DNA of 64,000 bases, from positions 64,625,980 to 64,689,979 of the forward strand of contig NC_052360.1 in the NCBI RefSeq assembly GCF_009727055.1. The letters run 5' to 3'. Within the stretch, counting starts at the first letter, position 1. Each line of letters opens with the position of its first letter. Origin of the DNA: Benincasa hispida. Lineage: Eukaryota > Streptophyta > Magnoliopsida > Cucurbitales > Cucurbitaceae. Both the position numbers and the translations under genes were made by a program. The notes below the pieces were generated by a model, which worked only from the letters and a program-made list of their open reading frames with translations, searched no databases and was not told where the DNA came from. This document shows, piece after piece, positions 12,701-24,769 of this stretch.

Positions 12701-14000
12701 AAATATAAGTTACGAACGAGCTTATCGCGCTAGAGAGTATGAAGTGGTGTTTGCACGAGGGTCGCGGGAAGCATGCTATTGTTAGGGCATATGGTAAGGG
12801 ACTTAAGCTTGCAAATCCAGGTACGATCTTTAAAGTTGAAGTAGAGGACGGACAATGCTTTAAGTACATCTTCATGGCATTTGGTCCGTGTATTAGAGAT
12901 TTCTTTAACTATCTCTACGTAGTAATCGTTGTTGATGGGACCCATCTGTACGAGAAATATAAAGGTATGTTGTTAATAGAAACGTGTATTGATGGCAAGA
13001 ACAACATATATCCCATCATTCAGTATTGTAGATAATGAGAACGGTGCACCATGGAATTGGTTCATGACTCATTTGAAGGCTTCGATAGGAAATATTACAA
13101 ATATAGTGATTATATCAGATCATCACATCTCAATTGCAATGGTTGTCTCAAGTATATTCCTTGATGCACTTCATGCCATATATATATATATATACCATAT
13201 TCGGAATAATTTGATGGATAGATTCAAGAATAAGAACATAATTCCACACTTCTACCTAACAACAAAAGCTTATAAAATGTCTGAGTTCCATATGTCTTGG
13301 GCTAAGCTACATCAATATCCCAGGGTGACGGCCTATCTTGAAGAGATTGGACTACAACGGTGGACAAAGGTTTATCAAGTCCATTGTAGGTATGAAAAGA
13401 TGACGACAAATATAGTAGAATGCCTCATTGGAGTGTTGAAAGATGCAAGGGAACTACCAATCACGAAGTTATTGGAGCATATCCGTAAGTGGTTATAAGA
13501 TTGGTTCTATGTTCGACGTACACATGCAATGGCATGCACGAGCATTGTAATTTGTTACGCAATGAGTATTTTTAAGGAATCATAACTGATGTCTAGAACA
13601 TATCGTGTTTCCCCAATGGACATGCATATAATTAATGTGGAATTTAGGGAGGTTAGTTGATATTCATTCACGGACATGTACTTGTATAGAGTTTAAATGT
13701 ATGGAGATCCCATGCTCCAATGCAATATATGCGACTATCCTTAGAAACATTAATATTCAAACATCATGTGCAAAATGGTTTACAGTTGAGTGTGTGCTTG
13801 CTGCATATGTATAATCGATCTTCCCTGTTGGACATAGACAATAATGGAGTCAAAGATCAGATTTTGAAGACTTCGAACTTCTACCACCACGCAAACCGTT
13901 AGGATACCTTCTAATGGAGAGAAGCCACGACAAGTCTATAGGTGTACACAAGGTGGTTAGTGAGGTCATGACAAGAGAACGTGCAGACGAACATTAATAA
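9792..14000 (+). pseudogene. Broken Mutator-like (MULE) transposase
   Basis: Pieces of one MULE transposase appear in order. An N-terminal region at 9792-10055 has the NITVSKLM and CCYNLVV pattern typical of plant MULE N-termini. A second segment at about 10134-10592 ends in a frame reading CSVKECKWRV, the usual end of the MuDR N-terminal domain. The catalytic part at about 12549-13498 contains VVDGTHLYEKYKG (first catalytic Asp), IISDHHIS (second Asp) and the MTTNIVE..LIGVLKDARELP block. A degraded tail near 13865-14000 reads LPPRKP. At least three frameshifts, several stops and a 1.9-kb LTR at 10598-12489 inactivate it. The transposase would bind element ends and catalyse cut-and-paste in the nucleus. 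It is paired with a convergent ULP1-like gene at 14348-15782. Confidence 0.8.
10598..12489 (-). mobile_element. Solo LTR inserted in the MULE transposase
   Basis: The transposase frame is cut between CKWRV and the next block by 1,892 bp with no coding content. The 5-bp string GAGGG flanks it at 10593-10597 and 12490-12494, a typical LTR-retrotransposon target duplication. Read on the minus strand the insert starts GTTGGGTTGTATGTCC and ends TTCCATCA, so the expected leading T of TGTTGGG is lost. Its right-hand 1.1 kb resembles the LTR pieces at 42.1-43.2 and 45.4-46.5 kb, placing them in one family. A solo LTR arises by recombination between the two LTRs of an element. Confidence 0.75.
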
Positions 14001-14039
14001 CACCTGACACTGGCCCATCTAGGCTCAATGATATGTAAT

Positions 14040-14215
14040 TTGTGGGTGATTGTTTACTTGTGCATGTGCGATCGTTCATTGTTTCGTGAACGATTGTTTA
14101 GTTATATGTAAATGATTGTGTAGTGATATATGTGCAATCGTTTAGTTATTTATAGATGATCGTTTAGTTATTTGTGTACGGTCGTTTAGTTATTTATGTG
14201 TGATCGTATATTATG
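14040..14215. repeat. GATCGTTTAGTTAT short tandem array
   Basis: About seven degenerate units of the form GATCGTTTAGTTATTTATGT, spaced 25-30 bp, lie between the two convergent genes of the MULE. The same CGATCGTTTAG core recurs in the copia LTRs. Units vary at GATCG/CAATCG/GGTCG and TTAG/TTCA. Confidence 0.65.
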
Positions 14216-14347
14216 TTTTTTTTTTGTTCTTCATTGTATTGTTTTTAATATTATTTGGTTAAACATATATATACAGTGAAAATCCAATTCAAGAAATTAA
14301 AGTACAAATTACCATATATATTGATTAGCCCATAACTGGGCAACGCA

Positions 14348-15782
14348 TTATTTCTTAAACAATTCCATGTTGTTCTGTCCTAAGCCCTCATTCATACCAG
14401 TTACAATATATTCTACAAACTTAGCAAAAAAAATATCACAGTCAAGAGACTTGCCCTGTTGTAGTGTTGCCTTCGATCTCTTACTTTCCATGGCCCGTAC
14501 TTGAATTTTCGATGTCGCTTGTCATATCTGATGGAAATCAACATCGAAGGTATTGATTTGACCACCGACTGAAGATAACCATAAAGTATGTCGTTACCGA
14601 TATAGTTAGACATGGAGTCAAATACATAGATAGTGCACGTTTCTGTATTGATGGAAAGCTTCAACCAGTGTTGTTTGATGTTGATTGGCCCAAATATGAA
14701 GTCAACATCTGCCTATGATGGTTTATATTCTTCGTGTTGTCCAAGCACATAGTTAATGAAATAAGACGAGCCTGCCCAAAACCTCATGTGTGCTTCCTGA
14801 TCCAACTAGTCTGCCATTTTTCCATTTTCTATTTTCACACTTTCTGGCTGGATCTTAGAAGAAATTCCTTCTGACGACATTATTGTATTATGGGGCAAAA
14901 AAATACGTAAATATAAACTTGAATGAGGAGCTATTTCAACAATGACGTGAAATTTTTCAAATCGTGAAGTTGGAATCAACCACTGTGAATCGATACTTGC
15001 ACAGATCAAGTTTCGACTACAACTTATGATGCATGTGTACTAATAAGATATCCATATTCTGATTAAAGAAAAGAACAATATAAGTATAAATTAGATTTTA
15101 TAAACGATCGCTTAGGTTCTCTTAAACGATCGTTGAAGATTTACTACACGATCGTTCAAGCTTTTCTAAACAATCGTTGACGATTTTGTTAACGATCATT
15201 GAAGATTATCCACATGGTTTTTAAACAATTGTTTAGTAGTTTCTAAACAATTATGTAGAGTATTCTGAGCGATCATTTAATGTTTTTTAAATGATCGTAT
15301 AGAAATTTTTTAAGTTATCATTAAGGAATTACTCATGTTCCCAATCACTCATGTGTTCTGCTCAAGTGTCCTGAAGAACTCCTTGGTTCATAATGTATAT
15401 ACCACCGTTTGCTCCTCATTTTTAGTTTTCTGATGGATTTTCAAATTTTTATATGCATTCCATAACACATCTGGGATTGGGAATAAGAGGTCATAGGAAC
15501 TAGCGGTCCTTATGGGAAAGTCGGGTATAGGGACCAAGGGATTAAGATTGATAACACCTGTGGCTGGTTTCAATTCCACTATAGGCGCTTATAGTTGAGA
15601 TTCATTTACGAGTGGTTGAGCTTCTTAAGAATATTTTGAAGGTGATTGAGGTTGATGATCACTTAACTTAGGTAGTTAAAGATAACTTGAAGGAAGTGGT
15701 TGAGGATCACTCGAAGGATCAGGATCATTTGAAGGTAGTTGAGCTTCTTGAGATTCTCCCTCCTTGTTATTGAAAGAATCAG
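14348..15782 (-). pseudogene. ULP1-like (C48) cysteine protease gene of the MULE, broken
   Basis: Read on the minus strand, a Pro/Ser/Asp-rich N-terminal region (about 15780-15390, with LKPATGVINLNPLVP) leads to a C-terminal ULP1-like domain. The domain shows QHW with the catalytic His at 14670-14668, YVFDSMSNYIG with the catalytic Asp at 14619-14617, and a Q...S.DCDIFF motif with the catalytic Cys at 14440-14438, then a stop at 14348. His and Asp share a frame but Cys is in another, so a frameshift near 14470 breaks the domain. In-frame stops lie in the N-terminal part and an LTR interrupts it at 15783. ULP1-type proteases cleave SUMO-like modifiers. Plant MULEs carrying such a gene are known (Kaonashi in Arabidopsis, CUMULE in melon), which supports the pairing with the transposase at 9792-14000. 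Confidence 0.75.
15101..15306. repeat. AAACGATCGTTGAAGATT array inside the ULP1-like gene region
   Basis: About eight degenerate units (AAACGATCGCTTAGG, AAACGATCGTTGAAG, ACACGATCGTTCAAG, AAACAATCGTTGACG and so on) at roughly 25-30 bp spacing. They share the palindromic CGATCG core with the array at 14040-14215 and with the copia LTR arrays. Confidence 0.65.
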
Positions 15783-17580
15783 TGAAGGTCCTTGAGTGGA
15801 AGCATGGGATTGGACCAAATATTCAAAATTTACAAAACATAAATTTTACAACAAGAACATACATATTATACATTTAAAAGAAAATTGCAACATGCTTTAA
15901 AACAGAAAAAATAGAAAAGTAAAAAGATTTAAGAAACCTTACCCTTGAAGAATTCTTCTTTATGAGATCCATTTTCTAAAATTTTTCACGAACAATCTTG
16001 AACCTTCTAATCGTCTACGAAGACACCACCACGAAAGAATCCTCTGTATTCTCTGGATGAGAATCCATGAGTTTTGTGGGCTCTGGCTATTTTGGAAGAG
16101 AGAGGTTTTTTTAGTGTTGAGAGGAAGAGATGATCTTAAGAAAAACTCACAAAACTTTTATTTGTCTCTCTTGTGAAAAACACATCAGGAAGAATAACAA
16201 CTTCTCTTCTATCTTTTCTACTACCACGTTTTTTAGAGAAAAGAGGAGAGGGAAGTTAATCTGCCTCCCAAAATGATTTTAAAATAAAAAAAATAATTTA
16301 ATTTATTTTCATAAATCAGTTTAATATTATATGGTAACTATTTTATCATATAATACATATATTAAACTATTTGTTATATCAAATATAACACATAAGTTAT
16401 AGATTATATATTGTATCAAATACAATATAACATATAGTTTCTATTATCTCAATAATGACATTTAATATAAATCTCATTTATATTAAATTTAATTATATGA
16501 ATAAAATTTATATAATTAATATTTGAATGATTCAAATATTTATTTCCTCTCAAATAAACTTTATATTATAATGTATCAAATACATTATAGTAATTATATC
16601 ATATATAATTATATTAAATTATATCACATATAATTAATTATCTCTATTAATTTGAACAATTCAAATTAATCAAAAAATTGATTCTCATTAATTTCTGTTG
16701 AACTACAGAGGAGACTTCATGGACCTGTAGATTGAAACCCCGACTGTACGTGAATAATTAATTAAATGATAATTAATTATTCACCATCCGTTAACTGTCG
16801 GGCATTCTGCTAAAGGTCGACAGTTGCACTTTTCACACTACAGATATATTTTCTGTGTCCATTGGATATAATCAATTAACAGTACGATGACCCTTCACAA
16901 ATTGCTCATAAGTATAATTGGGCCAAAATTACCGTTTTGCCCCTATATTTACATTTAACTCCTTAAGTATCATTGACCCCTCTAATGAACAATAAATCAT
17001 AGTCCAACTATGATCAAACCCCTCTCGAACTAGGAGAAGGGTGTGGTGCCATATTGTTCAAGCCCTGGAATCAGCCCTTAAGGGAGCAATTTATCTACTT
17101 GCCCCGACATTGGGGAAGGAGTGAATTCTTTCTTATGTAGTTGTGTTCCCAGTTCCCCAATTAGATGAACCCCAAAATGGTAGGCTTGTTGAGTTGACGA
17201 TTTGGCCACTCTCTCCCATACAAATCAAAGGACCGTCTTTATAGACAGGAGTTCACAACTCACTCAGGATTCAGATCATGTTACCTATGGTCATCCTAGT
17301 GAAATGAAAGTCTCTATTATGAACGAAGTTATATAATGAGTCTAAACATTTCGTGGTCCAGTCTTATACAAACTCCTTTGTATAGAATATCCCCGCTCAC
17401 ATGTCTCCACATGAATGATCAGAATCAGATCATTTATAGCACTTTATAACAATTTTAACATCTACAAGGTGGGCCATATTCGTAGTGTCACATGATAAGG
17501 TATCTAGCCTTATCGATCTACTACAGACCATTTAGGTTATCACTTAAACATGATCCACCTGTATGTCTCTACATACTTTA
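15783..17580 (-). mobile_element. Truncated copia-family LTR in the ULP1-like gene
   Basis: Starting TGAAGGTCCTTGAGTGGAAG, this matches the 3' end (minus-strand reading) of the 2.1-kb LTR family seen at 18205-40238. It keeps the GAGAATCCATGAGTTTTGTGGGCTC block, the tail homologous to TTAGGTCATCACTTAAACATG, and the GTATAGAATATCCCCGCTC segment. The 5' end (TGTTGGGGTTGATGCCC) is missing, so it is truncated near 17580 and no right-hand target duplication can be seen. Unlike the other copies it lacks a clear CGATCGTTTAG array. Confidence 0.65.
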
Positions 17581-18204
17581 TCTTCCACATACCCTATACA
17601 CACCTCATGCACCAATTGGAGCTTGGGTCGGAGTAGTCAGTATGACCTAACTTGATTTTCATTTTATTTTTTTGGGCTGATAAGACAAATAACAAATTTT
17701 AAGATTTTGTTCGAAAAAATAGCAAATTTTTTTTTAAATCATAAAAATAACAAAATGATTTTAGAAATAAGAAAATATCGATTAGCAAATATCCAAACTA
17801 CCCCTATGCACTAAAATTGATAAAACCAAACACTACAAACTAAAACAAATCCAGAAAAATGCTATTGTGCAAATACATTATACTGTTGTCTGTTGCATTA
17901 CATTAAACTGAATGTTGTTAGATGTCCCTTTCTCGATAGCAACTAAAACTTCCATCAAACTCGAAAATAGTCCTTACTTTAATTGAATCCAACCATATCA
18001 CAGAAACTAAAACTTCAACAAAAACTCACAAAACAAACCTGATACTCACCTAAATGTTGCTAGCCGATTACTCCTATGACCACACAACAACAGTACCAAT
18101 GGTATATGGTAAATAACAGCAAGAAAATATCAAGAAAAAACGGAGATAGTGGATGAGAGATGAAGATCCATTGCACTTATCTACGCTACCTTTCGCCATG
18201 GAGA
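17581..18204. other. Non-coding stretch between two LTRs
   Basis: No gene is seen. It contains an A/T-rich patch with repeated AAATAGCAAA/AAATAACAAA strings (about 17680-17790), a common theme in cucurbit TIR elements. It may be the right end of the MULE. The last part ends in CCATGGAGA at the insertion point of the next LTR. The matching right-hand flank resumes at 40239. Confidence 0.4.
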
Positions 18205-18659
18205 TGAAGGAACTCTTATCAAAGAGAACTCATGAGCGGAAGCATGATCGTTCTAAATTCATTATGACAAAATTACAAGCATTCAAAAACATACAAACTA
18301 GTTATGCATTTCAGAACAAATTATGACATGATTTTATAAAAAAATACAAAGGGAACGAGAGACATACCTTTGAAGAACGTTTCTTCTAACTTTCTCTCGC
18401 TCTTGTAGAGTCTGGAACAATAACCTCTTGCTATCGCTTAGAACGCCAACACAATTGTCTAGTGGATTATTTGGTCAACCACAAACAATCTTCTCCACGA
18501 ATAAGTAACTTCTCGGACACCACCACTCAGTAACCTTGGTATTCTTGGAGTGAGAATCTATGAGGTGTGGGCTCTGTTGGATTTGGTAGAGGGAAGAAGG
18601 AAACAATGATTGCACTATACGACCAAGCAAGTGGGAGAGTAATTTGTTTTGTATAGACT

Positions 18660-18870
18660 TTGTGCTTGATCGTTTATAAAAGTATACGATCGTTTAGGAA
18701 AACAGGTTTGACCGTTTACACGATCATTTAGTGAATCTTACTTGCCACGTGATCGTTGCGTTAAACTTTACACGATCGTTTAGATAATGGCACGTGTACA
18801 CGATCGTTTAGACAAACACTTGAAGCTGTCATACAGTCTCTCGTGAGCTAAACGATTGGTTGTGTACTCT
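18660..18870. repeat. CGATCGTTTAG array inside the outer LTR
   Basis: The sequence has GATCGTTTA, ACGATCGTTTAGG, ACGATCATTTAG, GTGATCGTTGCG, ACGATCGTTTAGATA, ACGATCGTTTAGACA and AACGATTGG at 20-45 bp intervals. The array is just inside the CAAGTGGGAGAG string, near the expected transcribed part of the LTR. Confidence 0.7.
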
Positions 18871-20639
18871 AATGAAACGATTCAGCGATTTTGTTCCAAA
18901 ATGAAAACATTTTTCATTTTATCCTTCAGTTATGAAAACCGAATATAACCTCCCACTTTCATGCACGGTTAAGGAGAAACTACCAACAATTATCTCATAA
19001 TTGTTTTAATTATAAATAAATATAATAACTAACTTATCATATTCTATTTATAACCTATAGTTTTAATATCACATCATATGCACCATTTAAACCATAGGTC
19101 CTATTTCTCCTTTACTTGATATAAATCATATTTGCATCAAATTCTTCTAATTTAAATGTATCTCATACATCATGTCAACTATATCATCGTTGGGATTAAT
19201 GCCTTTAAAGTCTCATGTCCTGTAGTTTGTAAACAGTTTGTACGAAACCGCTTTGTGTTGTATAATATATGATATTTACTTCAATCTTGCATTTTGCTCA
19301 GTTGCTTTGTTTATTTGCTTTATCATAAACCAATAAACATAAAATCCCTGGTTATCTATATGTGGACTCAAGCATGTATGTGGTGACATACAAACAAGTC
19401 ATTGTTTGAGTGATAACCAAATGGTCTGTAGTATATAGATACTAGGAGGTGAAACCTTATCCTGTAATGCTACGGATGTGGCCCTTTGTGGAATGGTCAC
19501 AAGTGTTTGTGACTTGTCACAGATGGTCTGATCCTGATCATTCGTTGTTGGGGACAAGCGAGTGGGGGCGTCCTATACAAAATTTTGTATAGGACTGACT
19601 ATGAAGTGTTAACGTCTCGTTATAATAACACCGTTCACGATAGAGAACTTACTTTCACTAGGATGACCATTAGGTATACATGGACTTCAATCTTGAGTGA
19701 GTTGGGAACGCTTACCATTGGGAGGGGGGTCCTTTTGATTTGTATGGGTGCGATTGGCCCAGGTCACCGATCTCAAACCTACCATTTTGGGGATTCGTCT
19801 AATTTGGGAGCTGGGAACTCAACTACACAAGATGGAATTCACTCTTTCCCCGAGGTAGGGGTAAGTAGATAGATAGCTCCCTTAAGGGCTGATTCTGAAC
19901 TTGAACGATGTGGCGCCACACACTTTCTCTTGGCCCTAGAGGTGTTCACACATAGTTAGACTATGTTGTATTGTTCATTAGAGGAATCAGTGGTATTTCA
20001 GGAGTGAGATGTAACTATAGGGGCAAAATGGTAATTTGGCCTAGCTGTACTTACGAGCATCTGTGAAGGGTCATCGTACTCATGATTGGTTATATCCGAT
20101 GGACACAGAAATATATTGTGGTAAGAAGAGTTCAGCTGTTGGTCTTTAGTGGAATGTCTTATAGTTAACGGATGGTGGATCTCATGGATAAAGAGTTTAG
20201 TCAGCTATTCATGGACCGTTGAAGCTTCGAGCCACAGGTCCATTAGGTCCCCTGGGTAGCTTGGATAAAGTCGAGAATCAGTGTTTGGGTTAATTTGAGA
20301 TGTTTAAATTGACAAGAGGAAGTTTGATTATATATAATATAATTGGACTACTTAATTATATATGATATAATTGGTTAAATATATGAGATACATTATTTTG
20401 GAGAAAATTAGATATAAATATGATTTATATCAAGTAGAGGAGAAATTACTATAGTAGATATGTGATATCAAACTATAGGTTAAAGATATAATATGATTAT
20501 ATTTATTAATATTTTAATTGGTTAAATATAATAATTAACCCAAAAATCACGTTCGGGCGTGGGTTAGTGCGAATGTGTTGGATATTGTAACCGATGAATT
20601 AAAATGAAAATAGTTTTCATTTTGAATGTCTTTCCAAAA

Positions 20640-20880
20640 ATAAATAGAAGTGCGTTGGTGAATCGTAAACAATCGCTTAAATAAATCGAGAGCCTATACG
20701 ATAGTCGCTCTGCGCCTAAATGATCGTCCACCTCGCGCCTAAAGGATCGCACACTAAGTCCTAAATGATCGATGCCGTGTTAGCTTAACGATCGTATACC
20801 TTTTCCTAAACGATCGTTCAGAAAAATCTACACGATTGTGTAGTTTCTCCTAAACGATAAGCATTTTGCTATACAATAGT
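20640..20880. repeat. CGATCGTTTAG-type array in the nested solo LTR
   Basis: Units read AACAATCGCTTAAA, ACGATAGTCGC, AAATGATCGTCC, AAAGGATCGCAC, AAATGATCGATG, AACGATCGTATACC, AAACGATCGTTCAG and ACACGATTGTGTAG. They precede CTCTCCCACTTGC, as in the other LTR copies. Confidence 0.65.
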
Positions 20881-21244
20881 GTTATATTCTCTCCCACTTG
20901 CTTATCGCCTACACAATCCGTTCTTCCTTCTTCCTCTACCAAATTCACCAAAGACCAAGTTTTGGGTTCTCACTTCGGGAATACCTGGGGCTCTTTTCTG
21001 GTGGTGTCGTCCCTACGACGTTCGTGTTCGTGCAGTTGTTCGTGCTGCTGTAGTCAACGCTTCTGTTGGGTGTTGGTTGATTGGGTAGAGGTTTTTGCTA
21101 CATCGAGTTTCAAAGTTAACTGGTATGGAAACTCTCTCTTTCGTTTATTTTTGTTCAAAGAATGCCTTTAATTGACTGTTCGTTTGCATAACTGTGCGTT
21201 TGAATGTATATTGTGTATTTCGGTCACTGTGAAATTGGAGCGAT

Positions 21245-24200
21245 TGATGTGTTGTAAATGGTGATGCGATTATGGTATGATTTGTGGTGATGTGTTATGC
21301 GTTGCACATGCAAGTTTTCCTAATAAGACCCAAGTATAAGCCTCATTAGGTTTCCTGGTAAGTCCAGGGTCGAACACAAGGACTACTAAGTAATATGTGA
21401 CAGTTACTTTGATTCTCTTGCAGTGGTGAAAACAAATAAGTTGGATGGTGTTTTGTTTAAGTATATTTCCTATGCGACGGAGTTCGAAAAAAGAGTTGAT
21501 GAAATCGAGAATTACAATGAGTATGCGATGAACGGGTTAAGAAAGGGTTTAGCTAACACTTCCTAAGATTGTGTACAAGTTATGCGATCATGCTACACAC
21601 AAACAACAACATGTCATCCCTCAATGCAAATGCCATAATTCCTATTTCTAGGACGCATGCGATGTATACGAAAATGTCGATAGAACTTATGTCTAAGCCT
21701 CTATTCTTGTCTATGCGATGATGAATGATGCACACATACACAAGGTGACTGCATACTATCATATCCTATTTTTAGGGTGCATGCGATGCGTGATAGCAAA
21801 TAGACTTATGTCTAAGTTTCTATCTCTTGCTTATGCGGTTCTAATCTGAATCTTCAAGTCTAGATTCTATCTTTAGACTACTCTCTCAAGTATCTCTAAA
21901 GGGTGAATGACACATACATAAGGCAAGATGATCGTATAAAATGTAAGTCTTAGGTCATGCTAGCTAAGTGCTTCTCAACCCATTCGGAAATTTAGCTACT
22001 CATGTGAAGTATGGAGAGATTGAACATAAGTTGAAATGAGAATTCCATTTTCTATAAATGAAGTGCTGAATACAAAATAACAATGGGATTTAGGGATAAG
22101 AAGCCTGATAGCAATGTCTTGCTTCTCGTGGCTTTTTACACTATCTTTTTCACTCCACTCTATCCAGCTAAATGTTCTTGCTTTCGCAAGTGTTGGCCCT
22201 CTCTCCCTTTGTAACGTGTTCCACTTTCTATCGTGTGGTGTGATAGGAGTGCTTAGAGTAAAACAGATTGGAAAATAAATTCTAAGTGTGGTGTTGTATT
22301 GTGCCTTGATGCGTCCAAATATGTGCAATGTGTCGGGGCGTTAGAGTTATACACATAGAGCACACAATTCCTTAAAATGGCGTTCAAGTTTTTCTAGATT
22401 AAACCCAAGCATAAATCTAATCTAGGTTCCTGGCAAGTCCAGGGTCGAACACAGGGATTCAGTTCACTAAACACAGAGAATGCGTTGCACTTGCAGTAGG
22501 GGTTTTCCTAAATAAATGCAAAAGATGTGTTATTTACACTAACATGCTGTGCCTGTGCAATGTGATACAAAAGAGCTGAGTGGAAAATGATGGTTCATGT
22601 AAGAATGGAGTTTTTGTAAGTGGACGCGCCGGTTAAAGATACTTGTACACAACTTATGTAATGTGGATGAAATGGGATGATTTGCTTATCTTTTTGTTCA
22701 TGCTTTAGACTCCATTCAACATTTCTCAATGCAGATAACATACAAGTCTATCTCTAAGTTATATGCGTCTAACTTAGCATGCAAGCAACACCAGTAAGTC
22801 TATCTCTAGCTGTACTAGGCGTTCTGCTTCATGCGACTTAGCTATTCTTTCAAACAACTAAGTTAAAGATGCTTTCACCAAGTTGTCAAGTTGGGATAGG
22901 CATTGAAACAGAATTATGCATGAAGTACTAATGCTTTCAACATAAACAGAAGAGTAGCAAAAGTGATGATCAAATATATGAACTTAACAAAGGGTCAATG
23001 AGTCTTTACAAAGAACTATATTCAATCAAAATGATATGAAAATGATATTAAGAGAGAGAATGAGTCAAGCCAAAGAATACAATCTCTTGTAGTTCTTTGG
23101 CTCAAGCTTGTTGTGTACAATCACTTTAAAGAGTCAAGGACAGAGTATCTTTCTCAAGAATAACTTTCTCCACTCCCTGGCCGGCGGTGGTGATGGTTCT
23201 CAGTTCCTTCGATCGTCTTACACCTCGGCACAACTTGTATAGCTAAAACTAAGTCAAAAAATTTACAGAGAGTATGGAGTTTCTAATTGTCTCTTTAATT
23301 CTGAGGGTCTTCAAGTATTTATAGGCGCTGGTCTCGTCCACTTGAAGGATGGGCTGCATTTAAATCCATGCCCTGGACAACATTAAATTCCATGTCCTAG
23401 TTGGCCGCCTGACCTCTTGGAAGCTTTTCAGACGCCGCCTGTTGCAGGTGCCCATGCTTGCAAGTGGTGATGTGACACAATCAGCCCAGAGTAACGAATC
23501 TTCTATGCGTTGAATTCCTTCCGACGCATGGTTCATGCATCAGTGCTTGTCTAATGCGTTGTTGTCAGTTCTTGTATTGAAATCCTGCAAAGTAGTGCGT
23601 TAGCGCCGCGATAATCAGTGATAAAACTTCTTTTACATGAATTTGCTTTTGTTTAAGTAAATCCATGCGTTTCCATTAAAAATGAGGAGAGTTTATCATT
23701 AAAAACCTGAATTGTTCCAACTTAAGAGCAAAAATAACTTGTATGAATATGAACAGACTAACGGCTCTCTATCTACCTGGGAATGATCTCTCGGCTTCTT
23801 CGCCTCTTAGCTCATTTTCATCTTTTAAGTGTAAGTATGAATATGAACAGACTAACGGCTCTCTATCTTGTGTATGATCTAACTTGTTCTACCCATTTTA
23901 CAATGGTGGCCTCCAGTATTTATAGAGCTCAAGGTGAAGCAGCCTTTCTCTCCAATGATTGCAATGATTGCAATGATGGGTGGTCATTAAATCTTCTGCT
24001 CAGATGCGCCGATTAAAGGTCACCGAAAATTGAGTGTACTTGCTACAGTGTGGCTTTAACAGCTTGTCAACTAAATTCAGATTCGACCGTCATCAGCTTT
24101 CGGTTCCATCATGATTTATTATGTTGTCACCTTGATGCGCCGTCTTTATGCAGCCACCTTCTTGAGCAACTTTTCTCGATCGCATGACTTTGCGATCACA

Positions 24201-24430
24201 ATCTTTCAATGTGCGTGGACGCCTAATTCCTTGGATTGCAATTTTACTTGCGCCATCGCATTTTTCCTGCACAAAATAAGTAATTTAACTGTTTTTATGC
24301 GATGGCCGTATGCGATCGCAATTTTCTTAGTTTAACTCTTTTGGACATAATATTGTTTATTTTTACCGTCGCATGCCCTCATTGTTTTACTTATTTGCAT
24401 TGTAATAACGTGCATTTCTACCCGTTATCA
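21245..24430. mobile_element. 3.2-kb TG..CA element with GCGAT target duplication, unclassified
   Basis: The element begins TGATGTGTTGTAAATGG and ends CTACCCGTTATCA. GCGAT is present at 21240-21244 and 24431-24435. Removing it rejoins GAAATTGGA-GCGAT-CCGAACATGCTC, matching the 3' part of the LTR into which it was inserted. It has no gag or pol coding content. Two copies of a CCTGG(T/C)AAGTCCAGGGTCGAACACA-like block lie at 21353-21382 and 22428-22460. It is probably a large solo LTR or a non-autonomous (LARD-like) retroelement of another family. A 33-bp direct repeat lies at 23742-23774 and 23836-23868. Confidence 0.65.
23742..23868. repeat. 33-bp perfect direct repeat, 94 bp apart
   Basis: The string starting TATGAATATGAACAGACTAA and ending GGCTCTCTATCT occurs at 23742-23774 and again at 23836-23868. 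The intervening 61 bp are unrelated to it. This looks like a local duplication inside the 3.2-kb element. Confidence 0.8.
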
Positions 24431-24769
24431 GCGATCCGAACATGCTCATGGAACTCTTTGGTAAGAGATCCTTCATATCATATATAATTGAACTAGTTTA
24501 ATCATATCATATATAATCCAACTTCCTTTTGTCAATTTGAACACTTCAAATTGACCCACAAATTGATTCTCAACTTGAATCCATTGAGCTACCAAGGGAA
24601 CCTTATGGACCTGTGGCTGAAGCTCCAACGATACGTGAATAACTGACTAAACTCTTTAGTCACGAGATCTACCATCCATTAACTGCTGGGCACTCCACTA
24701 AATACCGACAGTCACACTCTTCTCACCACATATATATTTATGTGTCCTTTGTGTTGGGGTTAATGCCCT

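Larger units (their letters stand above)
19187..24475 (+). mobile_element. Solo LTR nested in the outer LTR, itself interrupted
   Basis: This plus-strand LTR begins TCGTTGGGATTAATGCC and ends GGTAAGAGATCCTTCA. TATCA flanks it at 19182-19186 and 24476-24480. Removing the nested 21245-24430 element and one target duplication leaves about 2.1 kb, close to the 2,120-bp solo LTR at 33759-35878. It contains the characteristic segments TCTCATGTCCTGTAGTTTG, TCCTATACAAAATTTTGTA and, at 20640-20880, the CGATCGTTTAG array followed by CTCCCACTTGC. Confidence 0.75.

Noticed and set aside
19585..19872. 95-aa frame and similar frames inside LTRs (for example 27391-27654, 34375-34617)
   Set aside because: They recur as homologous frames in each LTR copy and correspond to non-coding LTR sequence.
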